Of a stretch of DNA of 34,280 nt, positions 8,174 through 15,652 are shown piece by piece. Position 1 is the stretch's first letter, and each line of letters begins with the position of its first letter. The translations under genes and the position numbers were made by a program. This DNA is from Clostridia bacterium (lineage in GTDB: Bacteria > Bacillota > Clostridia > Oscillospirales > CAG-272): contig JAFTMG010000132.1 in assembly GCA_017452525.1 (NCBI GenBank), positions 1 through 34,280 of the forward strand, in the 5' to 3' direction. Under the pieces are notes generated by a model. The model searched no databases, was not told the DNA's origin, and was given only the letters and a program-made list of their open reading frames with translations.

Positions 8174-9076
8174 TTACAGTGCGGACTGCGTGTCGGTAGG
8201 ATCGCCGTGCTCGGCGAGGTAGTATTCCTCCGACCAGTCAAGGTCGCGGTACTCTGCCGCGCGGTCGTCGGTCTTGATGAACTCCATCAGCAGATCGAGC
8301 ATTTCCTTCGTCCAGGTATTCTTGTCGATCTGGGCGGTGGTGAACTTGTTCTGGCTGATCATCTCAAAGCCGAACAGATCCTTCACCTGGGTCTTGACGG
8401 CGCCGTCTACCACCTCACCCACCAGATGGGCGGGGATGAACAGGACGCCGCCGCCCGCGCCGAACACAACGTCACCGGGCATGCAGATGGCATTGCCGAT
8501 GCGGGTGGGAGTGTTGTAGCCGATCATGACGAAATCACGGATGGGGGTGGGGTCGATGCCACGGTAATAGACCTGCACGCCCTCCACCTTTTTCATCTGC
8601 TCGACATCGCGGATGCCGCCCCAGACGATGGCGCCGCCCGTTTTGGTCTTGTTGCGGAGTGCCGTGGTCAGGTTGCCGCCGAGGAAGGTGCCCTTGTAGA
8701 TCTTGTCGTACATATCGATCACGGCAACGTCGCCCTCCATCAGATTGTCGACGACCCACTGGTTGTAGGTACCCGTGCGTCCCTCGCTTCTGCCGACATC
8801 CTTGACAACACCGTCCAGGTCGGGGCGGTAAGGGCAGTAGGTGGCGGTCACGGCTCTGCCCACCAGCTTGCGACCGTCGTCGTGCAGGGTGTGCAGTCTG
8901 CCCTCAAATTGGCTCTCGTAACCCTTGACGAAAATGGGCTTCCAGACCTCCTCCAGCGTTAAGTGGTGAAGCGCCTTCAGGTGCCGGTCAGCAACCTTCG
9001 GTCTGCCGTCGGGCAGGCGCTCGCCCTTCCACAGAGGGGTCATGGCAATGATTTCTTCTCTGCTGTTGAAATGCAT
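8174..9076 (-). CDS. RraA-family protein (putative class II pyruvate-type aldolase/decarboxylase)
   Basis: A 300-residue protein with an RraA/HMG-aldolase core: GGN at 133-135, GGIRD at 153-157 (R156 and D157 match the Arg-Asp pair of HMG aldolases), and GDVVFGAGGGVLFIP at 201-215. Characterised homologues cleave 4-hydroxy-2-oxo acids to pyruvate or decarboxylate oxaloacetate with a divalent metal; others bind RNase E. At 300 residues it is longer than typical RraA proteins (about 160-230), with added N- and C-terminal segments. Start ATG 9076 has AAAGGATA upstream; the longer frame to 9196 merely translates the 33-bp repeat. Next to dehydratase, SDR and SBP genes a catabolic role fits better than RNase regulation, since Firmicutes generally lack RNase E. 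Role is inferred. Confidence 0.85.
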   Translation of the reverse strand: MHFNSREEIIAMTPLWKGERLPDGRPKVADRHLKALHHLTLEEVWKPIFVKGYESQFEGRLHTLHDDGRKLVGRAVTATYCPYRPDLDGVVKDVGRSEGRTGTYNQWVVDNLMEGDVAVIDMYDKIYKGTFLGGNLTTALRNKTKTGGAIVWGGIRDVEQMKKVEGVQVYYRGIDPTPIRDFVMIGYNTPTRIGNAICMPGDVVFGAGGGVLFIPAHLVGEVVDGAVKTQVKDLFGFEMISQNKFTTAQIDKNTWTKEMLDLLMEFIKTDDRAAEYRDLDWSEEYYLAEHGDPTDTQSAL

Positions 9077-9090
9077 ACAATATCCTTTCT

Positions 9091-9112
9091 GCTTTTCGTT
9101 TCGGCGAAAAGC
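9091..9112 (-). other. Small hairpin in the RraA gene leader
   Basis: Perfect 8-bp stem GCTTTTCG/CGAAAAGC with a 6-nt loop, directly upstream of the RraA ribosome binding site. Possible role in mRNA stability or translation; no further evidence. Confidence 0.4.
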
Positions 9113-9130
9113 TTTTATTCTTTCGTTGAT

Positions 9131-9365
9131 TTCAAATTGGGGTTTGTCGGTCTGTTTGAGGATTTCAAATTTGGATTTGTCGGGGGGATGCGCCAAAGGA
9201 AACTTTTCGAGAAAAGTTTCCTCTGGACTCCTTCAAAAGCTTTTGGGGCAAAAGCTTAGTGTAGCGTTAGGGTGGCGCGTTTCCGACGATGGGAAGTTAC
9301 TCCTGCCCGCTTTCCCTTGTTCGTTACACGTCAGGTTCCCGCGGCAGTCCACCGGACTGCCGTCC
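9131..9365 (+). repeat. Intergenic repeat, copy C (diverged, plus orientation)
   Basis: Starts with two 33-bp units (9131 and 9164), then a segment matching copy B (34005-34280): CCAAAGGAAACTTTTCGAG, the self-complementary partner half, CTCTGGACTC and CAAAAGCTTT. It then diverges, with weak resemblance to the far end (CGTCAGG...CTGCCGCTTCG). Noncoding. Sequence 9366-9489 between copies C and A shows no gene. Confidence 0.7.
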
Positions 9366-9489
9366 CCTGCCGCTTCGCCCCCATGAGCGCATGATGGGGG
9401 GATGGTTTATTTGACATTGCCGAATGTGCTGGCTGTAATCTTTGTTTCGTACAGAAAATAGCCCCATTTCGAGCGGCGCGCGCCACGGC

Positions 9490-9757
9490 AGCCGAAGCGG
9501 CAGGGTCTCGGCGGTCCCTGACGCGAATGAAGTTTGCCCGCTCAAACTATGACAGGTCGGCATCCGTCAGCCTGCTCATAATCGCCCCGCCCGAACCATT
9601 TCACGGCGAGAGCAAGATAAACACCCCGCCTCATACCCATCGTGTGAAAGCTTTTGAGGATGTCCAGAAGGAACTTTTCTCGAAAAGTTCCTTCTGGCGG
9701 GGATGCAAGGGGCAGAGCCCCTTGCCTTCTCCCCGTTCGATAAACCCAAATTTATCT
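9490..9757 (-). repeat. Long intergenic repeat, copy A (inverted relative to copy B)
   Basis: The reverse complement of this segment aligns over about 240 bp with 34030-34280, with mismatches but few length changes. Shared landmarks: AAGGGGCAGAGCCCCTTG hairpin, the AACTTTTCTCGAAAAGTT palindrome, AAAGCTTTTGAG, ATAATCGCCCCGCCCGA, GACAGGT, and GCGGCAGGGTCTCGG at the outer end. The inner end starts 5 nt after the GH10 stop and carries GATAAACCCAAATTTAT, the 33-bp unit inverted. With copy C it forms a head-to-head inverted pair inside the catabolic cluster. Confidence 0.85.
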
Positions 9758-9762
9758 TTCTT

Positions 9763-11112
9763 TTACACCGTAAATTCAAATACGTTCTTTTTACCCTTTT
9801 GCAGGTTGATCTCGCGGGTCAGCGTCTGGCCGTTTGCCACGATCTCGACGTCGTATTTGCCGTAGAAGCCGCGGAAGGCGGCAACGCCGCGCTCGTTGGC
9901 GGCGGCAACCGTGTCGGTGTGCCACTTCTTCTCGAAGAGATTGCGGATGGCGTAATACGCCGGCTTGGGCGACATATCGAAGCGGAGCAGGCCGCCGTAA
10001 TAATAGTTCTCACCCAGCGACATATTGCCCATCGACTCGCGGATCTTGACAGGGTCGGTGCTTCTGACATACGCGTAGCCGTCCACCATATTCCAGTAGA
10101 TGATCTGCTCCATAGCGGGGTGCGAGAACCAGATGGCATACAGCTTTTCCAGGATCTCCGCCTGAATGGCCTCGTCCTCGGGATCGTTGGAATAAGCGGG
10201 AACGGTCACCTCGGTCACCTGCAGGGGCTTGCCGAAACGGGCGTACAGGTCCATATGGCGATACAGTCCCTCGGGATTGTAGGCGTTGCGGGTCTTTTCG
10301 TACTCGACCTCGCGGCGGTTGAACATATGGTACTGCATGCCGATGGCATCGATGCGGGCGCCGGCGCGCAGAGCCGCCTCAATGTAGGCGGAATACTTGT
10401 CGCTCGGGTTGCACTTGTCAGCCCATGCGGCGGAGGTATGCTCGTTGATGACAAGCTGATTGCCGGGGAAGTATTTTTCGGCAAGCTTGAAGCACCACTC
10501 TATGTAATCGGGCTCGGTGTAGAAGGCGGTTTTACCCTTCACCCATTCCATTTCGTTGGTCACCTCAATGGTGCGGATGCGGTCGCCGTAGCGCTCGGCG
10601 ATCTCGCGATAGCGGCGCTCAAGCGCTTTTTTGATGGTAAAGACGTCGGCGTCATACAGCCACTTGGGGAAGAAATTCTCATAAGCCAGCGCATGCTCGC
10701 GGGGCTCAATGCCGTGTTGCTCGCAGAATTCCATGCAAAGATCGATGGCGGGGCGGCGATAGAAGCGAACGCTGTCCTTGGCATAGCGGGTCTTGCCTTC
10801 CTCGGGCTCGGTGGCATCCCAATAGAACGGCAGGGTCGCCATATTGCAGAAGGCTGCCATGTGCTCCTTATAAGCGTCGTTCTTCTCCTTGGTCTCCAGC
10901 TCATCCAGCATAAACAGATTGGCGCCGTATTTGAAGGCATGTGTCTTCTGCGCGGCATGCACGCGGGCGTCGGGAATGGGATTGCCCTCGCCGTCCGTCA
11001 CGCGGATCTGCGCAAAGCCCTTGCGGTTCGCCTCAATATTGGCAGGCACCGTTTCGTCGAGGAATATTTTCTGATCCTCAAACTGATCCAGGATCCTTCT
11101 TCTTTCGTTCAT
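9763..11112 (-). CDS. GH10-family endo-xylanase-like glycoside hydrolase, intracellular
   Basis: A 449-residue protein without signal peptide. An N-terminal beta segment (about 30-70, RKGFAQIRVTDGEGNPIPDA) typical of GH10 proteins precedes a TIM barrel. The retaining catalytic pair is visible: acid/base E187 in TIEVTNE and nucleophile E301 in LQVTEVTV, 114 residues apart as expected for GH10. Known family activity is cleavage of beta-1,4-xylan or xylo-oligosaccharides; cytoplasmic members usually trim imported oligomers. Start ATG 11112 follows AAAGG; the gene lies 17 bp after the SDR stop, consistent with one transcript from the dehydratase promoter. Its 3' end abuts repeat copy A. The xylan specificity is a family inference; the subfamily is divergent (TNE and TEV instead of the more usual VNE and TEL). 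Confidence 0.85.
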   Translation of the reverse strand: MNERRRILDQFEDQKIFLDETVPANIEANRKGFAQIRVTDGEGNPIPDARVHAAQKTHAFKYGANLFMLDELETKEKNDAYKEHMAAFCNMATLPFYWDATEPEEGKTRYAKDSVRFYRRPAIDLCMEFCEQHGIEPREHALAYENFFPKWLYDADVFTIKKALERRYREIAERYGDRIRTIEVTNEMEWVKGKTAFYTEPDYIEWCFKLAEKYFPGNQLVINEHTSAAWADKCNPSDKYSAYIEAALRAGARIDAIGMQYHMFNRREVEYEKTRNAYNPEGLYRHMDLYARFGKPLQVTEVTVPAYSNDPEDEAIQAEILEKLYAIWFSHPAMEQIIYWNMVDGYAYVRSTDPVKIRESMGNMSLGENYYYGGLLRFDMSPKPAYYAIRNLFEKKWHTDTVAAANERGVAAFRGFYGKYDVEIVANGQTLTREINLQKGKKNVFEFTV

Positions 11113-11129
11113 GATGATACCCTTTCCTT

Positions 11130-11873
11130 TCATCTTAATGACATGCCGCCGTCGATGACGATATCGGCGCCTGTGATATAGCTGCCCGCCTCCGAGCATA
11201 GCAGCAGCACGGTGGGACTGATGTCCTCCGGCTTGCCGAATCGTCCGGCGGGGATCTTCTGCTCGACCGCCGCCCGCAGGGCGGGATCGTCTGTGATCGT
11301 TTGATTGCGCGGGGTGGCGATGGCACCCGGTGCCACGTTATTGACCGTCACGCCGTGGGGGGCGAGCGCGCCCGCGATGTTCTTCACCAGCTTCAGCTGT
11401 GCCGCCTTGGTCACGCCGTAGAGCGACAGCTCGGGATGCTGGTTATATTGGTTGACACTGCCTACGGTGACGATGCGTCCCCATCCGCGCGCCTTCATGC
11501 CGGGCGCGTAACGGCGGATGAGCCAATAGGAGCTTTTCAGATTGCAGTTCAGCTGAATATCGTATTCCTCGGGCGTGAACTCATCCCACGCGCGCTTATA
11601 CTGAATGGAGGCGTTGAGCACGAGAATGTCCACGTCGCCTGTGGTCTTATATAGGGTGTCAAGTCCTTCCTCGGTCAAAAGATCGGCGCGCACGGGGACA
11701 GAGCCGGGGATCTTTGCCGCTGCCGCCGCGCATTTCTCTTCGGAGGAGGCGCCGTTGACAAAGACGGTCGCGCCGTGTGCCGCCAGCTCCCGGGCGATCT
11801 CAAAGCCGATGCCCTGCGTGGAGCCCGTCACAAGTGCCGTTTTCCCTGTCAGATCAAACATGTTCTCTGTCAT
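11130..11873 (-). CDS. SDR-family NAD(P)-dependent oxidoreductase, probable sugar dehydrogenase
   Basis: A 247-residue classical short-chain dehydrogenase: cofactor loop TGSTQGIG at 16-23, LNAS at 86-89 in place of the usual NNAG, catalytic S139, Y152 and K156 (YGVTK), and the PG-x3-TP segment (APGAIATP) near 181-188. The length is typical. Start chosen at ATG 11873, five bases after the dehydratase stop, with GGAG ten bases upstream inside the end of that gene; earlier ATG codons (11906, 11888) overlap the dehydratase frame and have weaker sites. Between a sugar-acid dehydratase and a glycosidase it may oxidise a sugar to its lactone or acid, or reduce a keto sugar. The substrate cannot be read from sequence. 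Confidence 0.88.
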   Translation of the reverse strand: MTENMFDLTGKTALVTGSTQGIGFEIARELAAHGATVFVNGASSEEKCAAAAAKIPGSVPVRADLLTEEGLDTLYKTTGDVDILVLNASIQYKRAWDEFTPEEYDIQLNCNLKSSYWLIRRYAPGMKARGWGRIVTVGSVNQYNQHPELSLYGVTKAAQLKLVKNIAGALAPHGVTVNNVAPGAIATPRNQTITDDPALRAAVEQKIPAGRFGKPEDISPTVLLLCSEAGSYITGADIVIDGGMSLR

Positions 11874-11878
11874 ACCGA

Positions 11879-13249
11879 TCAGCTCCATTCTCTGTCGTTT
11901 GCCCATTCCTTATCCCATGCGTCGGTGGGCTCCCACTGGCCGGGATACTTGGGATGCATGTGCTGCGCGATCAGCTCCTCGTTGAGGCTCTCGATGCCCA
12001 GACCCGGGGTGTTGGGCACCTCGACAAAGCCGTTTTGGAAGAGCGGGTTGGCAATGCCCTTCGCCAGATCGTTCCACCACGGCACGTCCACCGAGTGGAA
12101 TTCCACCGCCATCACGTTCTGGATCGCCGCCGCCGTATGGATCGCCGCCATGCAGGCAATGGGGCTCTCCGCCATATGGATCGCCATGCCGACGCCGTAC
12201 TGCTCGCACATGTCGCCCAGCTTCTTGGTCTCCAGCGCGCCGCCGATGGTCAACAGATCGGGGTGGGCGATCTGAATGGCGTGCTTCTCCAACAGCGGGC
12301 GGAAGCCCTCGGCAAGATAGATATCCTCACCCGTGGCAAGGGGCAGCGCGCAGCTGTTGGCGATCTTTACGTAATGGTCGGTCAGATGCCACGGCTGAAT
12401 GTCCTCCAACCATGCGATGTTGTATTTTTCCAATCTGCGGGCAAACTTGATGCAATCCTCCATCGAAACGTGACCGAAATGATCGATGGCAAGCGGGACC
12501 TCATAGCCGACCACGTCGCGGACCTGACGAACGTAATCCTCCAGATAATCCAATCCCTTTTCGGTAATGTGGATACCGGTGGCGTAGTGGGGGATGGTGA
12601 AGATCTCGTAGTTCTTGCCCAGCATCATGTCCATGTCGATCGAGCCGCTCTGGTGAACGATCGCCTTCATGGAATATTTCTGCATATCCTCCAGCATGCC
12701 GAGGGGGGCGTTCAGGCACCCCGGCTCGTCGTAGAGCAGCTCGATGCCGAGATCCATCTTGACAATGGTAAAGCCCATATCGATGCGCTTCTGAATGGCG
12801 CGGCCCATATCGGTGCCGGTGTGTTTGCCGTCCACGTCGGTGTCGCCGTAAACGCGGACCTTATCACGGAACTTGCCGCCCAGCATCTGCCACAGCGGCA
12901 CGCCCCATGCCTTTCCTGCCAGATCCCACAGCGCGATCTCGATGCCGCTGACGCCGCCGCCCTGACGGGAGGGACCGCCAAACTGACGGATGCGGCGGAA
13001 CAGCTTATCCACGTTGCAGGGGTTTTCCCCGATCAGACGGGATTTCAGCATCAGCGCGTAGGTGGCGCTGGAGGCGTCTCGCACCTCACCGTAGCCGACA
13101 AGGCCCTGGTTGGTATAGATCTTGATCAGCGGGCAATGCTTGGGTGCGCCCGTGATGTTGGCAACGCGAATATCCGTTATTTTCAACTCCGAAGGGTTTG
13201 AGCAAAGGTTAACGTTTTCCGAAATTTTTTCCTTGATCGATTCACTCAT
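11879..13249 (-). CDS. Enolase-superfamily (mandelate racemase/MLE-type) sugar acid dehydratase
   Basis: A 456-residue member of the mandelate racemase subgroup. Metal ligands D256, E282 and E308 are spaced 26 and 26 residues apart, as in mandelate racemase, galactonate dehydratase and mannonate dehydratase. D331 and H358 fall exactly at +75 and +102, matching the mandelate racemase Asp-His dyad, and E383 at +127 matches the galactonate dehydratase acid. K164 lies in VKMD on the preceding strand. Odd point: dehydratases often read DFH after the first ligand, whereas here it reads DHFGH, so His is at +1 rather than +2. Known chemistry is abstraction of the proton alpha to a carboxylate and loss of water to a 2-keto-3-deoxy acid. 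Start ATG 13249 with AAGGAG; first gene of the AraC-linked operon. Confidence 0.9.
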   Translation of the reverse strand: MSESIKEKISENVNLCSNPSELKITDIRVANITGAPKHCPLIKIYTNQGLVGYGEVRDASSATYALMLKSRLIGENPCNVDKLFRRIRQFGGPSRQGGGVSGIEIALWDLAGKAWGVPLWQMLGGKFRDKVRVYGDTDVDGKHTGTDMGRAIQKRIDMGFTIVKMDLGIELLYDEPGCLNAPLGMLEDMQKYSMKAIVHQSGSIDMDMMLGKNYEIFTIPHYATGIHITEKGLDYLEDYVRQVRDVVGYEVPLAIDHFGHVSMEDCIKFARRLEKYNIAWLEDIQPWHLTDHYVKIANSCALPLATGEDIYLAEGFRPLLEKHAIQIAHPDLLTIGGALETKKLGDMCEQYGVGMAIHMAESPIACMAAIHTAAAIQNVMAVEFHSVDVPWWNDLAKGIANPLFQNGFVEVPNTPGLGIESLNEELIAQHMHPKYPGQWEPTDAWDKEWANDREWS

Positions 13250-13261
13250 GATAAATTCTCC

Positions 13262-13290
13262 TTGACTTCATCATATATTCGTGATATAGT
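13262..13290 (+). promoter_or_regulatory. Promoter of the AraC-family regulator gene
   Basis: TTGACT (13262-13267), 17-nt spacer, TATAGT (13285-13290). Back-to-back with the dehydratase promoter, so the two transcripts would overlap slightly at their 5' ends. Confidence 0.7.
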
Positions 13291-13319
13291 AAATACAGTT
13301 TCATTATATCGTAATACAG
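13277..13319. promoter_or_regulatory. Candidate AraC operator: adjacent 21-22 bp direct repeats
   Basis: Plus-strand segments 13277-13298 and 13299-13319 share the pattern ATAT-two bases-GT(A)AATACAG, in direct orientation one after the other, about two helical turns apart. They cover the -10 boxes of both divergent promoters. AraC proteins bind such direct repeats; control by the neighbouring regulator is an inference. Confidence 0.6.
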
Positions 13320-13331
13320 GATGCACTTCAA
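13303..13331 (-). promoter_or_regulatory. Promoter of the dehydratase-SDR-GH10 operon
   Basis: Minus strand TTGAAG (13331-13326), 17-nt spacer, TATAAT (13308-13303), 54 nt before the start codon. The -10 lies inside the direct repeat at 13277-13319. Confidence 0.85.
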
Positions 13332-13396
13332 CCACCATTTTGCTTTTTTTCTCCACTATTTTACGAAATACCGCACTGCAAAGGAGGATGCCGCCC

Positions 13397-14245
13397 GTGC
13401 GCATGCATGAAAACGTCCTGCTGGATGACTATGATAACGTCATGATCCGCTCCTATCACTCCCTGCTCCCCACCGGCACGCGGGCATATCGGGAGCATCA
13501 CCACACCGAATGTGAGCTCTCCCTCTTTCTCTCGGGGCGGGGGCTTTACGCCGTTCACGGCAAAAGCTATGAATTTGAGCCGGGCTCCGTCTTTCTCTTC
13601 GGAAGCAACGAGGCGCACTGCATCACCGAGATCCATGAGGACTTCGATCTGCTCAACATCCAGTTTGAATCCCGCCTGCTGTGGGAGCACAGCGAGACGG
13701 TCGAGCTACTCAATCTTTTCGCCGCCCGCAACAAAAATTTCAGCAACCGCATCGCCGTCGGCGACAGCGCGCTGAATGAGCTGATCCGGTCGCTGGAGTG
13801 CGAGCTGACCGACCATTGCGCCTGCCGCGCCGTCCAATCGAAATACATTCTTTTTTCGGCACTCGTCCACATCATCCGAAACTATGATTATATCAATCCC
13901 GAAAAGACGCTCAATGCCCCCTCCTCCGCCACCGGCAGCCTCAAGCGGGCGATCCGCTATATCAATGAAAATCTCGAGCATAAGCTGACTCTGCGGGAGA
14001 TCGCTGACGTGGCGTGCATGACCCCCACCTACTTCTCTGCCGTTTTCAAAAAATTCAACGGCATCTCCCCATGGGATTATATCACCATCAAGCGGGTGGA
14101 GAAAACGGTGGAGATGCTCAAGACCACCGATCTGACCAAGCTGGAGATCGCCGAGCGATGCGGCTTCTCCTCCTCCTCCAATTTCTACAAGGCGTTTTAT
14201 CACGTCACCGGTAAATCTCCCGGCGACTACCAATCGCATGTATAG
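13397..14245 (+). CDS. AraC-family transcriptional regulator with N-terminal cupin
   Basis: A 282-residue regulator. The N-terminal half (about 15-100) looks like a cupin sugar-sensing domain (HHHTECELSLFLSG, then EFEPGSVFLFGSNEAHCI); the C-terminal 100 residues hold two helix-turn-helix units, first LTLREIADVACMTPTYFSAVFKK and second TKLEIAERCGFSSSSNFYKAF, ending in the usual TGKSPGDYQ. Start: GTG 13397 lies nine bases after AAGGAGG (13381-13387). An ATG at 13388 touches the Shine-Dalgarno and ATG 13403 is 15 bases away, so GTG fits best. Divergent from the dehydratase operon, which it likely controls in response to a sugar, probably with autoregulation. Confidence 0.92.
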   Translation: MRMHENVLLDDYDNVMIRSYHSLLPTGTRAYREHHHTECELSLFLSGRGLYAVHGKSYEFEPGSVFLFGSNEAHCITEIHEDFDLLNIQFESRLLWEHSETVELLNLFAARNKNFSNRIAVGDSALNELIRSLECELTDHCACRAVQSKYILFSALVHIIRNYDYINPEKTLNAPSSATGSLKRAIRYINENLEHKLTLREIADVACMTPTYFSAVFKKFNGISPWDYITIKRVEKTVEMLKTTDLTKLEIAERCGFSSSSNFYKAFYHVTGKSPGDYQSHV

Positions 14246-14291
14246 CGGGAAAGACGGTTGCAAAAACTTTTGGTATCTCGTCCAAATGCTC

Positions 14292-14320
14292 TTGACTTTT
14301 TTCCGCGAATAGACTATAAT
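14292..14320 (+). promoter_or_regulatory. Promoter and leader of the oadB-oadG genes
   Basis: TTGACT (14292-14297), 17-nt spacer, TATAAT (14315-14320). About 120 nt of leader precedes the ATG at 14447. It includes a GC-rich stretch with a short imperfect hairpin and TTTTTTC near 14378-14412, possibly an attenuator, though the stem is too poor to claim one. Confidence 0.9.
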
Positions 14321-14446
14321 TAACTTGATTGGCGTTTTTATGAAATTGCCGGTCACTTCCCGAAAAAGCATCACGGCGCGGCATATATCTTTCCGCGGCG
14401 CGGCGTTTTTTCATGTGAAACAAACTACAACAAAGGAGACAACAAC

Positions 14447-15652
14447 ATGGAGGTTTTGTACGAAAACTTACTCAGGCTGTTTACCGTGTCCGGCGCCAAG
14501 ATGTTGATCATGTGGATCATCGGCGGTGTGCTGATCTTCCTCGCCATCAAAAAGGAGATGGAGCCCACCCTTCTTCTCCCGCTCGGATTTGGTACCATCA
14601 TGGTCAACCTGCCTCTCTCCGGTGCCATCACCCAAGGACTGGAAGAAGGCGCACTTTCCGTTTTATATGACGCGGGTATCGCCAACGAGCTCTTCCCGCT
14701 GATCCTTTTCATCGGTATCGGCGCGATGATTGACTTCGGTCCCGTGCTTTCCAACCCGAAGCTGATGCTGTTCGGCGGTGCCGCCCAGTTCGGTATTTTC
14801 TTCACACTTTGTCTCGCCTCCATCTTCTTCCCTCAGATCGACGCTGCCTCCATCGCCATCATCGGCGCGGCTGACGGTCCTACCGCCATCGTTGTTGCTA
14901 ACAAGCTGGGCTCTCAATATCTCGGCGCGATCATGGTCGCCGCTTATTCCTACATGGCGCTGGTGCCCATCATTCAGCCTCCCGTGATCAAGCTGCTGAC
15001 CACCAAGAAGGAGCGCCTCATCCGCATGCCTTACCGTGCGGCAAACGTCTCCAAGACCACCCGTATCCTCTTCCCCATCATCATCACCGTAGTCGCCGGT
15101 CTGATCGCCCCCTCTTCCGTTTCCCTCATCGGTTTCCTGATGTTCGGTAATCTGCTCCGCGAGTGCGGCGTGCTGGATTCCCTCTCCGAGACGGCGCAGA
15201 AGGTGCTGGCAAACCTCGTCACCATCTTCCTGGGCATCACCATCGCGACCCGTATGCAGGCAGACCTCTTTTTGCAGTGGGAGACCCTGCTGATCCTGGG
15301 TCTGGGTCTCTTCGCCTTCGTATTTGATACGGCAGGCGGCGTGCTCTTCGCCAAGCTCCTCAACCTGTTCATGAAGGAAAAGCTCAACCCCATGATCGGT
15401 GCCGCAGGTATCTCCGCATTTCCCATGTCCGGTCGTATCGTTCACAAGATGGGCCTCGAGGAAGATCCTCAGAACTTCCTGCTGATGCACTCCATCGGTG
15501 TCAACGTTTCCGGTCAGATCGCGTCCGTGATCGCCGGCGGTCTGATTCTGAATTTCTTCATGAAGTCAGGAGGATCACATGATGTTGCACGTATATTCCC
15601 TTCTTGCCGCCATCCGTCTCACGCTCCTGCGCGGCGTTACCCTCCTGGCTGA
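14447..15652 (+). CDS. oadB: Na+-translocating decarboxylase beta subunit (OadB/GcdB/MmdB family), with extended C-terminus
   Basis: A 401-residue polytopic membrane protein. Family signatures: IGAADGPTAI at 139-148 (the Asp implicated in Na+ transport is D143), GNLLRECGV at 234-242 and GISAFPMSGRIVHKMG at 321-336. Known role: decarboxylates carboxybiotin and exports Na+. The recognisable protein ends near residue 372 (GGLILNFFM). The frame then continues 29 codons over the start of the next gene in another frame, giving a tail that looks like random translation (RHPSHAPARRYPPG). AAG TCA GGAGG occurs where AAG TAA GGAGG would be expected, suggesting a lost stop. ATG 14447 has AAAGGAG. No alpha subunit or biotin carrier gene is in the window, so the partner must be elsewhere. 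Confidence 0.93.
   Translation: MEVLYENLLRLFTVSGAKMLIMWIIGGVLIFLAIKKEMEPTLLLPLGFGTIMVNLPLSGAITQGLEEGALSVLYDAGIANELFPLILFIGIGAMIDFGPVLSNPKLMLFGGAAQFGIFFTLCLASIFFPQIDAASIAIIGAADGPTAIVVANKLGSQYLGAIMVAAYSYMALVPIIQPPVIKLLTTKKERLIRMPYRAANVSKTTRILFPIIITVVAGLIAPSSVSLIGFLMFGNLLRECGVLDSLSETAQKVLANLVTIFLGITIATRMQADLFLQWETLLILGLGLFAFVFDTAGGVLFAKLLNLFMKEKLNPMIGAAGISAFPMSGRIVHKMGLEEDPQNFLLMHSIGVNVSGQIASVIAGGLILNFFMKSGGSHDVARIFPSCRHPSHAPARRYPPG

Noticed and set aside
9527..9865. Open frame through repeat copy A, with a partly similar peptide (LLIIAPP...PFHGE) encoded opposite copy B at 33969-34220
   Set aside because: Similarity follows from the DNA repeat; substitutions include many amino acid changes, there is no ribosome site, and the frame continues into the GH10 gene end. 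Worth testing for selection if many copies exist.
11874..11906. Upstream ATG starts for the SDR gene
   Set aside because: They overlap the dehydratase frame by up to 28 nt and have weaker ribosome sites than the ATG at 11873.
14378..14412. GC-rich hairpin plus T run as an attenuator before oadB
   Set aside because: The best stem is only about five continuous pairs; not enough to call a terminator.
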